Shown here: positions 1-7,434 of the stretch, one piece after another
How the letters are laid out: each line of letters begins with the position of its first letter
Position numbering within the stretch: position 1 is the first letter of the stretch
Assembly: GCA_026645375.1 (NCBI GenBank)
Contig: JAPFFX010000107.1
Location: 1 to 16,870 of the forward strand
DNA length: 16,870 nt
Origin: Citricoccus sp. WCRC_4
GTDB lineage: Bacteria; Actinomycetota; Actinomycetes; Actinomycetales; Micrococcaceae
Direction: 5' to 3'
The notes under the pieces: generated by a model
What the model saw: the letters and a program-made list of their open reading frames with translations, nothing else
Told to the model about the DNA's origin: nothing
Database searches by the model: none
Translations under genes and position numbers: made by a program

Positions 1-540
1 ACCGGCAAGGGCAAGCCCGCCACCATCGACATGCGCCCGGACGAGAAGGGCACCATGATGCTCTTCCAGGGCCAGGTCACGAACACCGAGGGCACGCCCC
101 TGCCGAACGCCAAGATCGAGCTGTGGCACGCGGACGAGGACGGCTTCTACGCCCAGTTCGCCCCCGGCATCCCGGACTGGAACCTGCGCGGCACCTTCAT
201 CGCCGACGACGAGGGCTACTTCGCGATCAGGTCGCTGCAGCCGGCCCCGTACCAGATCCCGACCGACGGCGCCTGCGGTCAGCTCATCGCAGCCGCAGGC
301 TGGCACGCCTGGCGTCCGGCCCACCTGCACCTGAAGGTCTCGGCACCCGGGCACGAGTTGCTGACCGCCCAGCTGTACTTCCCGGGCGATCCGCACAACG
401 AGGACGACATCGCCACCGCGGTGAAGCCCGAGCTGATGCTCGACCCGAAGCCGGCCGCGGACGGCGACGGCGTCCAGGTCGACTACGACTTCGTCCTGGA
501 TCCCGTCTCGGACGAGACCCCGGCGCACCTGCGCGTCTGA
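1..540 (+). CDS. catA: Catechol 1,2-dioxygenase, C-terminal part (5' end outside window)
   Basis: Intradiol ring-cleaving non-haem Fe(III) enzyme that converts catechol to cis,cis-muconate, the entry step of the ortho (beta-ketoadipate) pathway; cytoplasmic. The frame is open from base 1 and ends in TGA at 538-540, so roughly 179 C-terminal residues are present and the start lies outside. All four expected Fe ligands are visible: Tyr in DGFY (148-150), Tyr in PAPYQIP (250-252), and the two His of RPAHLH (322-324 and 328-330). The stretches LWHADEDGFY, NLRGTF and LTAQLYFPGD are typical of actinobacterial CatA. A hydroxyquinol or chlorocatechol dioxygenase is the main alternative; overall similarity as I recall it favours CatA. 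The gene ends about 65 nt before a strong hairpin terminator. Confidence 0.93.
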   Translation, partial: TGKGKPATIDMRPDEKGTMMLFQGQVTNTEGTPLPNAKIELWHADEDGFYAQFAPGIPDWNLRGTFIADDEGYFAIRSLQPAPYQIPTDGACGQLIAAAGWHAWRPAHLHLKVSAPGHELLTAQLYFPGDPHNEDDIATAVKPELMLDPKPAADGDGVQVDYDFVLDPVSDETPAHLRV

Positions 541-605
541 CGCTGCGGAACGGGAGGACCGGCGTCGCCGTGAGGTGAGGCCGGGAACCCGGTTCCGGGA
601 ACGGG

Positions 606-636
606 AGGCCCCGCAGGCCTGTGGCCTGCGGGGCCT
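606..636. terminator. Bidirectional rho-independent-type hairpin between catA and the UDG-family gene
   Basis: Perfect 14-bp stem (606-619 pairing with 623-636) with a 3-nt loop TGT, between two convergent genes: catA stops at 540 and the minus-strand gene stops at 647. GC-rich with only a short T-rich tail (ccttgtc), as is common in high-GC actinobacteria. It can serve both strands. Confidence 0.85.
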
Positions 637-646
637 TGTCGTGCGC

Positions 647-1285
647 TCAGTTCCCCGGGACGAGCGGGCGGATGCCGCACAGCCGCATGGCCTGCGCGTA
701 GGCCTCGGTCATCTGCTCCTCGGCCTCCTCCGGGGTCTGCTTCCTGTTGGCGGGCTGGGCGTGGAGTGCCGGCAGGGGGAAGACCTTGATCGCCTTGCTG
801 TCCAGGATGGTCCCGCCGATCGTGGCCGAGAAGGCCTTGACGAGTTTCTGGGCCTCCCCGCCATGGGCCATGATGGCCACCACGCGGGGAACCAGCTTGA
901 GGAAGCGGTTGAAGGGCTTGACGCCCGCGGCGATCTGGTCCTTGGTGAGGTTGAGCGCGAAGTCGTCCTGGGTCCAGGGGTGGACGGTCCATGGGACGGC
1001 ATAGCGTGGTGCCAACCCGGCTCCCTGGAAGACGCGGACCAGGCGCTCGGAGGTGTCGTCGTCGTTCTCGTGGGAGAGGAAACCGGAGGCGGTGCCCGGT
1101 CCGGGGGCCGCGGTGAGCACGAGGATCCGGACCTCGTCCACGTCGTATCCCGGGTCGACGTAGGGCACGGGGCCCTTGTCGGGGTCCTTCAGTGACTCGC
1201 AGAGCTGGGTGATCGGGGCGATGTTCTCCGCGTGCAGGTTGTTCTGGGCTTCGGTGACGTAGGCGGGATCGGACATTCGGCGCAT
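647..1285 (-). CDS. Uracil-DNA glycosylase family protein
   Basis: A 212-aa protein that I assign to the uracil-DNA glycosylase superfamily, enzymes that remove uracil or related damaged bases in base-excision repair. Sequence support: a glycosylase-like motif 1 strand and loop (VLTAAPGPG, about residues 56-64), an aromatic PWTVHPW segment (98-104), the NRFLKLVP...VVAIMAHGG core strand (126-143), and a C-terminal ALHAQP (173-178) in the position of the H-x-x-P motif 2. The start is ATG at 1285 with a weak AGGGA about 10 nt upstream; ATG at 1276 is possible. It is not a canonical Ung (no GQDPYH). Substrate unknown. It is convergent to catA and follows the small gene at 1408-1824 with a 122-bp gap. 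Confidence 0.78.
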   Translation of the reverse strand: MRRMSDPAYVTEAQNNLHAENIAPITQLCESLKDPDKGPVPYVDPGYDVDEVRILVLTAAPGPGTASGFLSHENDDDTSERLVRVFQGAGLAPRYAVPWTVHPWTQDDFALNLTKDQIAAGVKPFNRFLKLVPRVVAIMAHGGEAQKLVKAFSATIGGTILDSKAIKVFPLPALHAQPANRKQTPEEAEEQMTEAYAQAMRLCGIRPLVPGN

Positions 1286-1356
1286 GGGTGCAGTTCCCTG
1301 AGTCGTCGGAGCGCGGACCGGCGAGTGCCGGCCCGCTTGCCCCCAGTCTACGAGTC

Positions 1357-1374
1357 AGCCGGGTGGCGCCGGCT
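1357..1374 (-). terminator. Weak hairpin downstream of the DUF3052-like gene
   Basis: The gap 1286-1407 holds a short inverted repeat AGCCGG/CCGGCT with a 6-nt loop (7 bp when the flanking C-G pair is added), 34 nt past the stop of the minus-strand gene ending at 1408. It could be a weak terminator or leader structure for the next gene. There is no T-run, so the call is tentative. Confidence 0.3.
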
Positions 1375-1407
1375 GCGGGCCCGTGCGCCCGGTGGGGCGA
1401 GCCGCCG

Positions 1408-1824
1408 CTACGCCGCCGGCGTGGTCTTGACGCGCACCGAGGACCACTCCCCGGACAGCGGGACGTTGGCGTTGAGCGTGTGCCCGCGGCCCTGGAGGTC
1501 CTTCCAGATGGAGTCCCGGTTGATGTCCGAGCGCCCGCCCTTGGGGTAACCGATCCACAGCACCCGTGCGCCGAGGGCCGGCTCGAGCCAGTCGTCCAGC
1601 ACGCCGTCCAGCGAGCGCTGGTCCTGGGCGAACAGCACGACGGCGGTGGCCTCGCCGACATCCTGGGTCAGCAGCACGTCCCCGGGCAGCGGGTCGAGCA
1701 GGGCGTGCAGGCCCTGGTGGCCCCCGCCCAGGTACAGGACGTCGCCGGGCTTGATGAAGAGCTTCTGGGCCGTCGTCTTGACGGGCTCGGCGGGCGTGGC
1801 GGGCTGGTTCGTCGTCTCGGCCAT
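1408..1824 (-). CDS. Conserved small protein, DUF3052-like
   Basis: A 138-aa soluble protein, no signal peptide or membrane segment. After a Thr/Pro/Ala-rich N-terminus it shows alternating strand and helix segments: KLFIKPGDVLYLGG (about 22-35), GDVLLTQD, TAVVLFAQD, RVLWIGYPKGGRSDINRDSIW and SSVRVK. The PKGGRSD...W signature and the Rossmann-like rhythm recall actinobacterial DUF3052 proteins, but I assign this only by memory of the pattern; the function is unknown. ATG at 1824 is chosen, with GGAG very close upstream (2 nt); GTG at 1839 adds five residues and has no clear ribosome site. It is divergent from the nuclease gene, whose apparent start lies 74 bp away. Confidence 0.6.
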   Translation of the reverse strand: MAETTNQPATPAEPVKTTAQKLFIKPGDVLYLGGGHQGLHALLDPLPGDVLLTQDVGEATAVVLFAQDQRSLDGVLDDWLEPALGARVLWIGYPKGGRSDINRDSIWKDLQGRGHTLNANVPLSGEWSSVRVKTTPAA

Positions 1825-1898
1825 GGCTCCATTGTGCACCGGCCATATGACGGACCGGAGCGCGGGGACGGGGGGAGGCCGGGCGCGATCAGGCCACC

Positions 1899-2696
1899 GT
1901 GGTGCCGGTCATCGACGGGGACACCATCGATGCGAAGGTGGGCGGGCGCACGGAGCGCATCCGGTTGCTCAACGTGGACACCCCGGAGACGAAGCACCCG
2001 CAGGAACCGGTCCAGTGCCTGGGGCCGGAGGCCACCGAGTACCTCGAATCGCTGCTGGCGCCGGGGGACCGGATCGAGCTGGAGTACGACGTCGAGCGGA
2101 CGGACCGGTACGACCGGACCCTGGCCGGCGTGGTCAAGGACGAGTCGCTCGTGAACGCCAACATCGCCGAGGCGGGCCTGGGCGTGGCCGTGCTCTACGA
2201 GCCGAACGGCCGGTTCTACCAGCAGGCCCTGGACGCCCAGGAGCGCGCGCAGGAGGCAGACAAGGGCCTGCACGATCCGGAGGTCGGCTGCACCCTGCTC
2301 GGCCTGGCCTCGGCCGCCCTGCCTCCGCTGGAGGACCTGCCGGCCGAGGTCCCGGTCGACGCCGCGGGAGTGGCCGCCGCCCTGCCGGCGGCCGAGAAGT
2401 ACCGGGACCGGCTCGAGGCCAAGCAGGTGGAGATCCGCCAGGCGGAGGAGGCTCGCCAGGCTGAGGAGAAGCGAAAGGCAGAGGAGGCCCGCAAGGCGGA
2501 GGTTGCGCGCAAGGCCGAGGCCGAGAGGAATCGCCCGCGGCAGCAACCGCAACAACCGCAACAACAGCAGCGGAAACCGGCGGCACCCCGTCAGCAGTCA
2601 CCGGGTGGCGGTTACGGCACCGACGCCGACTTCCCCGGGTACACCGGCCCGCGATGCTACGCGCCGGGTGGCCAGGTGTGGCGGCCCTGCGGCTGA
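1899..2696 (+). CDS. Thermonuclease (SNase-like) family protein with coiled-coil and Gln-rich tail
   Basis: A Ca2+-dependent phosphodiesterase of the staphylococcal nuclease fold, acting on DNA/RNA and usually exported. Active-site equivalents are all present: VIDGDT (D6, D8), RLLNVDTPE (R22, D27, E30) and DRYDRTLA (R73). After the domain (to about residue 125) comes a charged helical region of RQAEEA/RKAEEA-type repeats (about 175-210), then a PQQPQQQQ stretch, and a C-terminal GYTGPRCYAPGG...WRPCG with two Cys that could form a disulfide. Oddity: the only in-frame start (GTG 1899) falls exactly at the first beta-strand, with no signal peptide and no well-placed ribosome site. The in-frame codons back to a TGA at 1848 contain no start, while an ATG at 1847 lies in another frame. 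The 5' end may therefore be frameshifted. Confidence 0.82.
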   Translation: MVPVIDGDTIDAKVGGRTERIRLLNVDTPETKHPQEPVQCLGPEATEYLESLLAPGDRIELEYDVERTDRYDRTLAGVVKDESLVNANIAEAGLGVAVLYEPNGRFYQQALDAQERAQEADKGLHDPEVGCTLLGLASAALPPLEDLPAEVPVDAAGVAAALPAAEKYRDRLEAKQVEIRQAEEARQAEEKRKAEEARKAEVARKAEAERNRPRQQPQQPQQQQRKPAAPRQQSPGGGYGTDADFPGYTGPRCYAPGGQVWRPCG

Positions 2697-2708
2697 TCGG
2701 CTGAAGGA

Positions 2709-2756
2709 GGCGGCCCGGCGCTGGCGCAACGGTCCTGCGCCGGGTGCCGGGCCGCC
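2709..2756. terminator. Long two-part hairpin terminator after the nuclease gene
   Basis: An 11-bp perfect outer stem (2709-2719 with 2746-2756) encloses a 6-bp inner stem GGCGCA/TGCGCC (2723-2728 with 2736-2741). It starts 12 nt after the nuclease stop. The site lies between convergent genes and can also stop transcription from the YihY/BrkB side. No T-run. Confidence 0.75.
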
Positions 2757-2761
2757 GTCGT

Positions 2762-2781
2762 GGTGGAGCCGGGCCTCCACC
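2762..2781. terminator. Second hairpin in the convergent gap, nearer the BrkB gene
   Basis: Perfect 7-bp stem GGTGGAG/CTCCACC with a 6-nt loop, 35 nt beyond the stop (2817) of the minus-strand membrane protein gene. Likely contributes to termination of that gene. Confidence 0.45.
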
Positions 2782-2816
2782 GGACAGTGCGGGTCCCTAC
2801 CCCTCAGGACGGGGCA

Positions 2817-3935
2817 TCACTTCGTCTTCTCGTCCGACTCGCCGCCATAGGTCAACCGGAGGACGCGGCCGTCCGCCTCGAGCTGGTCACGAGCCTCCCT
2901 GGCCTTCTCCACCTTGTCCGTGCTGCGCGGCGGCAACTGGATCATCTCCTCCGCCTGGATGCCGGCCTGGAGCTGGCGGGCACGTTCCATCTCGGCGTCG
3001 ATCTCGGCGCCGAGCAACAAGACGATGTTGAAGATCCAGAGTGCGAACAGCAAGGCCATCACCGTGCCGATCGCGCCGTAGGAGCTGTAGCCGGCGAAGA
3101 AGCTGAAGTAGATGTACAGCCCCACACCGGCGAGGCCGATGCCGACGATCGCCACGACGGCGCCGATGCTGACCCAGGTGAACTTGGGCTGCTTCACGAT
3201 GGGCGTGAAGTAGTACAGCACGGCGATCATGGCGACCACGAGGGCCAGGATGATGGGCCACTTCACCCAGGACCAGATGGGCAGGAAGGTCTGTGTCAGG
3301 AACTGCAGCATGTCCGTGAGGCCGAGCGGTTCGGCGAGCGGGCCCAGCAACCCTGTCACCAGGGCCTCGTTCAGGGCGAGGGAGACCAGGATCAGCACCA
3401 CCCCGACGAGCAGGACCAGGGTGACCAGCAGCATGGACACGACCTGCTTCACGAAGCCGCGCCCTTCCTCGACGCCGTAGATGGTGTTCATGCAGCGCGA
3501 GAAGGCCTTCACGTAGGCCGAGGACGACCACAGGGCCGTGGCGATACCGATGATCAGCGCGATCACGCCTCCGCTGGCCGAACTGGTCATCGTCTGGACC
3601 AGGTTGACCACCAGCGCTTGGTAGTCGGCGGGCACGTACTGGGTGACCAGGTCTTCCACCAGGGCAGTGACGGTCTCCGCGTTGTTCGCCAGCACGAGCG
3701 TGATGATCGAGAAGATCGCCAGCAGCGCCGGGGCCAGGGACAGCACCGTGTAGTAGGTCAGCATGGCGGCCAGGTCGGTGCCGCCATCGGATCCGAACTC
3801 CTTGAGGGCCCGTTTGAGGGCATATTTCCGGCTCGCGCCGTTCAGCTTCGGAGGACTGTCCGGCTTCTTGTCGCTGTCAGGCGCCGGGGCGTCGGCAACA
3901 TCCAGTGTCGCGTCGATCGGGTCCTTGATGGGCAC
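2817..3935 (-). CDS. YihY/virulence factor BrkB family inner-membrane protein
   Basis: A 372-aa integral membrane protein of the YihY/BrkB family. Members were once thought to be RNase BN; their physiological role is not settled. About six membrane helices are visible near residues 63-83, 122-142, 165-188, 225-243, 253-278 and 285-309. The family's conserved segments GTDLAAMLTYYTVLSLAPALL, YSSYGAIG and LLGAEIDAEMER are present. The N-terminus (about 45 aa) and C-terminus (about 60 aa) are charged cytoplasmic tails. GTG at 3935 is chosen because GAGAGGA lies 6 nt upstream; an in-frame ATG at 3971 would add 12 residues without a better ribosome site. It is divergent from the YoaK gene with 89 bp between the starts, so the two promoters must lie in that gap. 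Confidence 0.88.
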   Translation of the reverse strand: MPIKDPIDATLDVADAPAPDSDKKPDSPPKLNGASRKYALKRALKEFGSDGGTDLAAMLTYYTVLSLAPALLAIFSIITLVLANNAETVTALVEDLVTQYVPADYQALVVNLVQTMTSSASGGVIALIIGIATALWSSSAYVKAFSRCMNTIYGVEEGRGFVKQVVSMLLVTLVLLVGVVLILVSLALNEALVTGLLGPLAEPLGLTDMLQFLTQTFLPIWSWVKWPIILALVVAMIAVLYYFTPIVKQPKFTWVSIGAVVAIVGIGLAGVGLYIYFSFFAGYSSYGAIGTVMALLFALWIFNIVLLLGAEIDAEMERARQLQAGIQAEEMIQLPPRSTDKVEKAREARDQLEADGRVLRLTYGGESDEKTK

Positions 3936-4024
3936 GGTACGTCCTCTCGTTGTTCCCTCGGTCCCCCACATCTAACCCACCCGGCCCCGGTAAAGTCGAG
4001 TCGTCGAGCAGAAGGGAGCACGCC

Positions 4025-4705
4025 GTGGCGGGATCACTGACGCCCCGGGAGGGGGCGCTCGCGGGGATCCTGACCGCCACGGCCGGCTTCGTGGACGGCC
4101 TGGCCTTCATCCACCTCGGCGGGTACTTCGTGTCGTTCATGTCCGGGAACTCGACCCGGGCCGGTGCCGACATCGCGGAGGGAAACCCGCTGGCCTGGGC
4201 GAAGGCCATGGGACTCGTCGCCTTCTTCGTGGCCGGCGTGGTGGTGTCCTCCCTGGCCGTGCACCTGCGCTCCTCGAGATTCGCCCGGCCGGAGCCTGCC
4301 GGGCCCCGGTCGACCGCCGTCTGGGTGTCCATGGCGTTCCTGCTGCTCGCGGCCCTCATGTCCCTGGTCCCGGCGCTGCGGGTGGCCGTCCCTCCCGCAG
4401 TGGCCGCCGGCATGGGCGCCGTCAACGGCACCTTCACCCGGGGCGGCGAGGTGACGGTGGGCCTGACCTACATGACGGGGACCCTGGTGAAGACCGGACA
4501 GCACCTGGCGCTGGCCCTGACCGGAGGCAACCGGGTCGTCTGGCTGCGGTTCCTGGCCCTGTGGGCGGCGATCGCCCTCGGTTCCGCCGTCGGTGCCGTC
4601 GCCTATCTCGCCTGGGGGCTGGGAGCCCTGTGGGTCGCCGTGGTCCTGCTGGCCGGCATCGCCGCGATGCTCGACCTCCGTCAGCGCCGCGGTGCGGTGG
4701 ACTAG
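4025..4705 (+). CDS. YoaK family (DUF1275) membrane protein
   Basis: A 226-aa polytopic membrane protein of the DUF1275/YoaK family, transport-like but of unknown substrate. Hallmarks are GFVDGLAFIHLGGYFVSFMSGNST near residues 21-44 and its internal-repeat counterpart GAVNGTF...LTYMTGTLVKTG, typical of this duplicated family. About six hydrophobic helices span the protein. The GTG start at 4025 is chosen because AGAAGGGAG sits 6 nt upstream; a longer in-frame reading from 3950 adds hydrophilic residues unlike the family. The stop codon TAG (4703-4705) lies 10 nt before the methyltransferase start, so the two are probably co-transcribed. Confidence 0.85.
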   Translation: MAGSLTPREGALAGILTATAGFVDGLAFIHLGGYFVSFMSGNSTRAGADIAEGNPLAWAKAMGLVAFFVAGVVVSSLAVHLRSSRFARPEPAGPRSTAVWVSMAFLLLAALMSLVPALRVAVPPAVAAGMGAVNGTFTRGGEVTVGLTYMTGTLVKTGQHLALALTGGNRVVWLRFLALWAAIALGSAVGAVAYLAWGLGALWVAVVLLAGIAAMLDLRQRRGAVD

Positions 4706-4708
4706 GTT
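4703..4708 (+). promoter_or_regulatory. Possible leaderless -10 element for the methyltransferase gene
   Basis: TAGGTT fits the actinobacterial TANNNT -10 consensus and is followed by 7 nt and then the ATG at 4716, the spacing expected for a leaderless transcript. It overlaps the YoaK stop codon. A GAGG at 4710-4713 is too close to the ATG to be a good ribosome site. No convincing -35, so this is tentative. Confidence 0.3.
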
Positions 4709-4715
4709 CGAGGTC

Positions 4716-5840
4716 ATGATCAAGTACCTGGGCTCCAAGCGGGTCCTGGTGCCGGTCCTGGGGGCCATGGCGGAGGCGGCCGGGGCGCGCACCGCCGTCG
4801 ACCTCTTCTCCGGGACCACCCGGGTGGCCCAGGAGTTCAAGCGGCGCGGCATCCACACCACGGCCGCGGACCGGGCCACCTACACCGGCGTGCTCGCCGG
4901 CTGCTACATCGCCACCGACGCGCGGACCGTGGACCGCGAGCACCTCGCCGCGGTCCTCGCGGACCTGCAGGCCACGCGGCCCGTGCGCGGGTACGTCACC
5001 GAGACCTTCTGCGAGCAGGCCAGGTACTTCCAGCCCAAGAACGGCATGCGCATCGACGCGATCCGGCAGCGCATCGAGGCCGAGCACGCGGGCACGGAGC
5101 TGTACCCCGTCCTGCTGACCTCGCTCATGGAGGCAGCCGACCGGGTGGACTCCACCACCGGGATCCAGATGGCATACCTGAAGGACTGGGCCCCGCGATC
5201 GATGCGGGACCTGGAGCTGCGGGTGCCGGTGCTGCTGGACGGGCCCGGGGCCTCCGTCACCGGGGACGTGATGCAGACCGTGGACACGCTGCCGGCGGTG
5301 GACCTCTGCTACGTGGACCCGCCCTACAACCAGCACCGCTACTTCGCGAACTACCACGTGTGGGAGACCCTGGTCCGCTGGGATGCCCCCGATCACTACG
5401 GGGTGGCCTGCAAGCGGGTGGACGTGCGCGACGACGAGACCCGCAGCGTGTTCAACTCCCGGCGCACCATGCCGGCCGCGCTCGCGGACGTGCTGTCCCG
5501 GGTCCGGGCGAAGACCGTGATCCTGTCCTACAACGACGAGTCCTGGATCACCGCCGCGCAGATGGCGGACATGCTCCGGGACTCCGGGCACGAGGCGGTC
5601 GAGGTCTTCGCCTTCGACTCCAAGCGGTACGTGGGGGCCCAGATCGGCATCCACAGCCCGGCGGGGAAGAAGGTGGGCGCGGTGTCCCACCTGCGCAACA
5701 CGGAGTACGTGTTCGTTGCCGGCGGGGCACAGGCCGTCCGGGACGTCGCGGCCGGGCTTGCCGGCGTGGCCGGCGGGCAGCGCTCCCGGGTTCTGGACCG
5801 CACGGCGGCCGCCCTCGGTACGCTGTCCACAGGCCTGTAG
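4716..5840 (+). CDS. D12-class N6-adenine DNA methyltransferase (orphan)
   Basis: A 374-aa predicted DNA adenine-N6 methyltransferase of the D12 (Dam-like, alpha) class, using S-adenosylmethionine. Motifs in class order: MIKYLGSKRVLVP at the N-terminus (KxxGxK-like), the AdoMet-binding FSGTTRVAQEFKRRG (31-45) in the place of FxGGG, and the catalytic DPPY at 201-204 followed by NQHRYFANYHVWETL. A long middle region (about 85-190) would hold target recognition. The C-terminus is Ala/Gly-rich. No restriction endonuclease gene accompanies it, so it is an orphan methylase in this window; recognition sequence unknown. It sits 10 nt after yoaK and 47 nt before the thioesterase gene. Confidence 0.88.
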   Translation: MIKYLGSKRVLVPVLGAMAEAAGARTAVDLFSGTTRVAQEFKRRGIHTTAADRATYTGVLAGCYIATDARTVDREHLAAVLADLQATRPVRGYVTETFCEQARYFQPKNGMRIDAIRQRIEAEHAGTELYPVLLTSLMEAADRVDSTTGIQMAYLKDWAPRSMRDLELRVPVLLDGPGASVTGDVMQTVDTLPAVDLCYVDPPYNQHRYFANYHVWETLVRWDAPDHYGVACKRVDVRDDETRSVFNSRRTMPAALADVLSRVRAKTVILSYNDESWITAAQMADMLRDSGHEAVEVFAFDSKRYVGAQIGIHSPAGKKVGAVSHLRNTEYVFVAGGAQAVRDVAAGLAGVAGGQRSRVLDRTAAALGTLSTGL

Positions 5841-5887
5841 CGGCACGAGCCTGCGGAAGGGGCCGGGGCCGACCCCGAAAGGACGCC

Positions 5888-6394
5888 ATGACCGAGAGAT
5901 ACCTGCCCATCCCCCTGGAGCTGCGGTGGTCCGACCAGGACCTGCTGGGCCACATCAACAACGCGCGCGTGGTGACCCTGGCGGAGGAGGCCCGTGTCCG
6001 CTTCCAGGTGCACGTGGACGGCCCGGACTCCGTGGCGGAGTCCGAGACCGTGGGCGGACGCGTGGTGGCCCGGCAGGTCATCGACTACCACAGGCCGGCT
6101 CACTACGGCACCCCGCTCGAGGTGCGTGTGGGGGTGCTGCGGGTGGGCACCAGTTCGTTCACCCTGCGCCACCAGGGCGTCCAGGAGGGCCGGCCCGTGT
6201 TCACGGTGGACGCCGTGATGGTGGTGATCACCGGTGACGGGTCATCCCGACCGCTGACGGACACCGAGCGGGCCGGACTCGAGGACTGGCGCTGGCCGGA
6301 CCTCGAGGGCGCCGAGGATGACAGTGCCGCGGGTGCCGGCGTCGTGACGGCCGGTGCAGCATCATCCGGCACCAGGCCGGGGGCAGGGTCATGA
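5888..6394 (+). CDS. Acyl-CoA thioesterase, 4HBT hotdog family
   Basis: A 168-aa single-hotdog protein predicted to hydrolyse acyl-CoA thioesters in the cytoplasm. The family signature WSDQDLLGHINNARVVTLAEEAR (residues 14-36) carries the catalytic Asp and the G-H-x-N-N loop. Strands VVARQVIDYHRPAHYGTPLEVRVGV and SSFTLRHQGV follow the 4HBT pattern. The last 30 residues are Ala/Gly/Ser-rich and probably disordered. The ATG at 5888 has GAAAGGA 6 nt upstream. Its stop overlaps the start of the TspO-like gene by 4 nt (ATGA, 6391-6394), implying translational coupling. The acyl substrate cannot be read from the sequence. Confidence 0.87.
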   Translation: MTERYLPIPLELRWSDQDLLGHINNARVVTLAEEARVRFQVHVDGPDSVAESETVGGRVVARQVIDYHRPAHYGTPLEVRVGVLRVGTSSFTLRHQGVQEGRPVFTVDAVMVVITGDGSSRPLTDTERAGLEDWRWPDLEGAEDDSAAGAGVVTAGAASSGTRPGAGS

Positions 6395-7365
6395 GCACCG
6401 CTCCCGCCCACGGACCCGCCCGTCCGGTCCGGGCCTCCGGCGCGGCAGGTGTCCTGGGAACGCGGACCGGCCAGACCGCGACGGCGGTGGTCATCGTGCT
6501 CGCCATCGTCAGCGCCTTCGTCGGTTCCGGCGCGATCGGGGGGACTCCGATCGTGGAGGCCGCCGACGGCTGGCTGACGGCGGACAGCACCTGGATCGCC
6601 CCGGCCGGGCCCGCCTTCTCCATCTGGTCGGTCATCTACGCCGGCCTCGTGGGCTACGGGATCTGGCAGTTCTTCCCGGCTGCGGACACCCCCCGTCACC
6701 ACGCCGCACGGCCGTGGATCCTCGCGGGTGTCGTCCTGAACTCGGCCTGGATCTGGGTCGTGCAGGCCGGCTGGCTGGCCGTCAGCGTGCTGGTCATCGT
6801 CCTGTTGCTGGTCTGCCTGTGCCGGGTCCTCGTGATCCTGGAGTCCGCACGGTACCGCGAGGCCGCCCCGCCGGTGACGGCGGCCGGCGCGGGAGCGTCT
6901 ACGGCCCCGTCCCGGGGATCCGTCGCGCGCTGGACCGAGCGGATCCTGCTCGACGGCGTCCAGGGGCTGTACCTGGGCTGGGTCACCGTGGCGACGTTGG
7001 CGAACGTGGCGGCGTGGCTGGCGTCCCTCGGCTGGACCGGTGCGCCGCTGGGGCCGGTCGTCTGGGCGACCATCCTGGTGGTGGTCGCCACGCTGATCGC
7101 CACGGCCACGGCGCTGTACGACGGCGGCCGGTTCGCCCCGGCGCTGGCGACCGCCTGGGGGCTGGCCTGGATCGCCGTCGGGCGCTCCGATGGTTCGGGG
7201 CTGCAGTCCGCGTCGCTGGCGCTCACCGCGGCGGGCGCCTCGGTCCTGGTCGTGCTGGCCACCATCGCCGCCTGGCTGCTGTCCCGCAGATCCGTCACCG
7301 GCGAGGCGCGCGACCTGATCGCCGACGCCCTGGACGGGGACGGCGACCCGATCGACGGGCGCTGA
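6391..7365 (+). CDS. TspO-like tryptophan-rich sensory membrane protein
   Basis: A 324-aa polytopic membrane protein resembling the larger 'tryptophan-rich sensory protein' relatives of TspO/MBR. Features: a hydrophobic helix at about 30-50, then WIAPAGPAFSIWSVIYAGL (68-86), matching the P-x-x-x-F-x-I-W-x-x-I-Y motif of the family; LNSAWIWVVQAGW (116-128); and GLYLGWVTVATLANVAAWL (192-210). About eight membrane segments are likely. A polar loop lies at 152-183, and the C-terminal tail from about 300 is acidic. TspO proteins bind porphyrins or related ligands in some bacteria; for this long form the role is unknown. The start ATG overlaps the thioesterase stop by 4 nt. The gene ends the plus-strand run begun by yoaK. 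Confidence 0.8.
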   Translation: MSTAPAHGPARPVRASGAAGVLGTRTGQTATAVVIVLAIVSAFVGSGAIGGTPIVEAADGWLTADSTWIAPAGPAFSIWSVIYAGLVGYGIWQFFPAADTPRHHAARPWILAGVVLNSAWIWVVQAGWLAVSVLVIVLLLVCLCRVLVILESARYREAAPPVTAAGAGASTAPSRGSVARWTERILLDGVQGLYLGWVTVATLANVAAWLASLGWTGAPLGPVVWATILVVVATLIATATALYDGGRFAPALATAWGLAWIAVGRSDGSGLQSASLALTAAGASVLVVLATIAAWLLSRRSVTGEARDLIADALDGDGDPIDGR

Positions 7366-7369
7366 GCCC

Positions 7370-7399
7370 CTGACCTGCCGGGCGGGTCGGGAGTATCCT
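7370..7399 (+). promoter_or_regulatory. Candidate sigma-70-type promoter of the 83-aa microprotein
   Basis: CTGACC (7370-7375) and TATCCT (7394-7399) are separated by 18 bp in the 69-bp gap after the TspO-like gene. A transcript from about 7406 would have a ~30-nt leader holding the AGGAGG site before ATG 7435. Pattern-based only. Confidence 0.35.
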
Positions 7400-7434
7400 C
7401 CGAGCATCCACCGTGCCGGAGCAGGAGGCCCCCC

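Noticed and set aside
2760..4040. Plus-strand 426-codon open frame opposite the BrkB gene.
   Set aside because: Asp/His/Gln-rich shadow; the minus strand encodes clear membrane helices and family motifs.
4434..5846. Minus-strand 470-codon open frame opposite the methyltransferase.
   Set aside because: The plus strand carries DPPY and the AdoMet motif; the minus reading is His/Gly/Pro-rich and motif-free.
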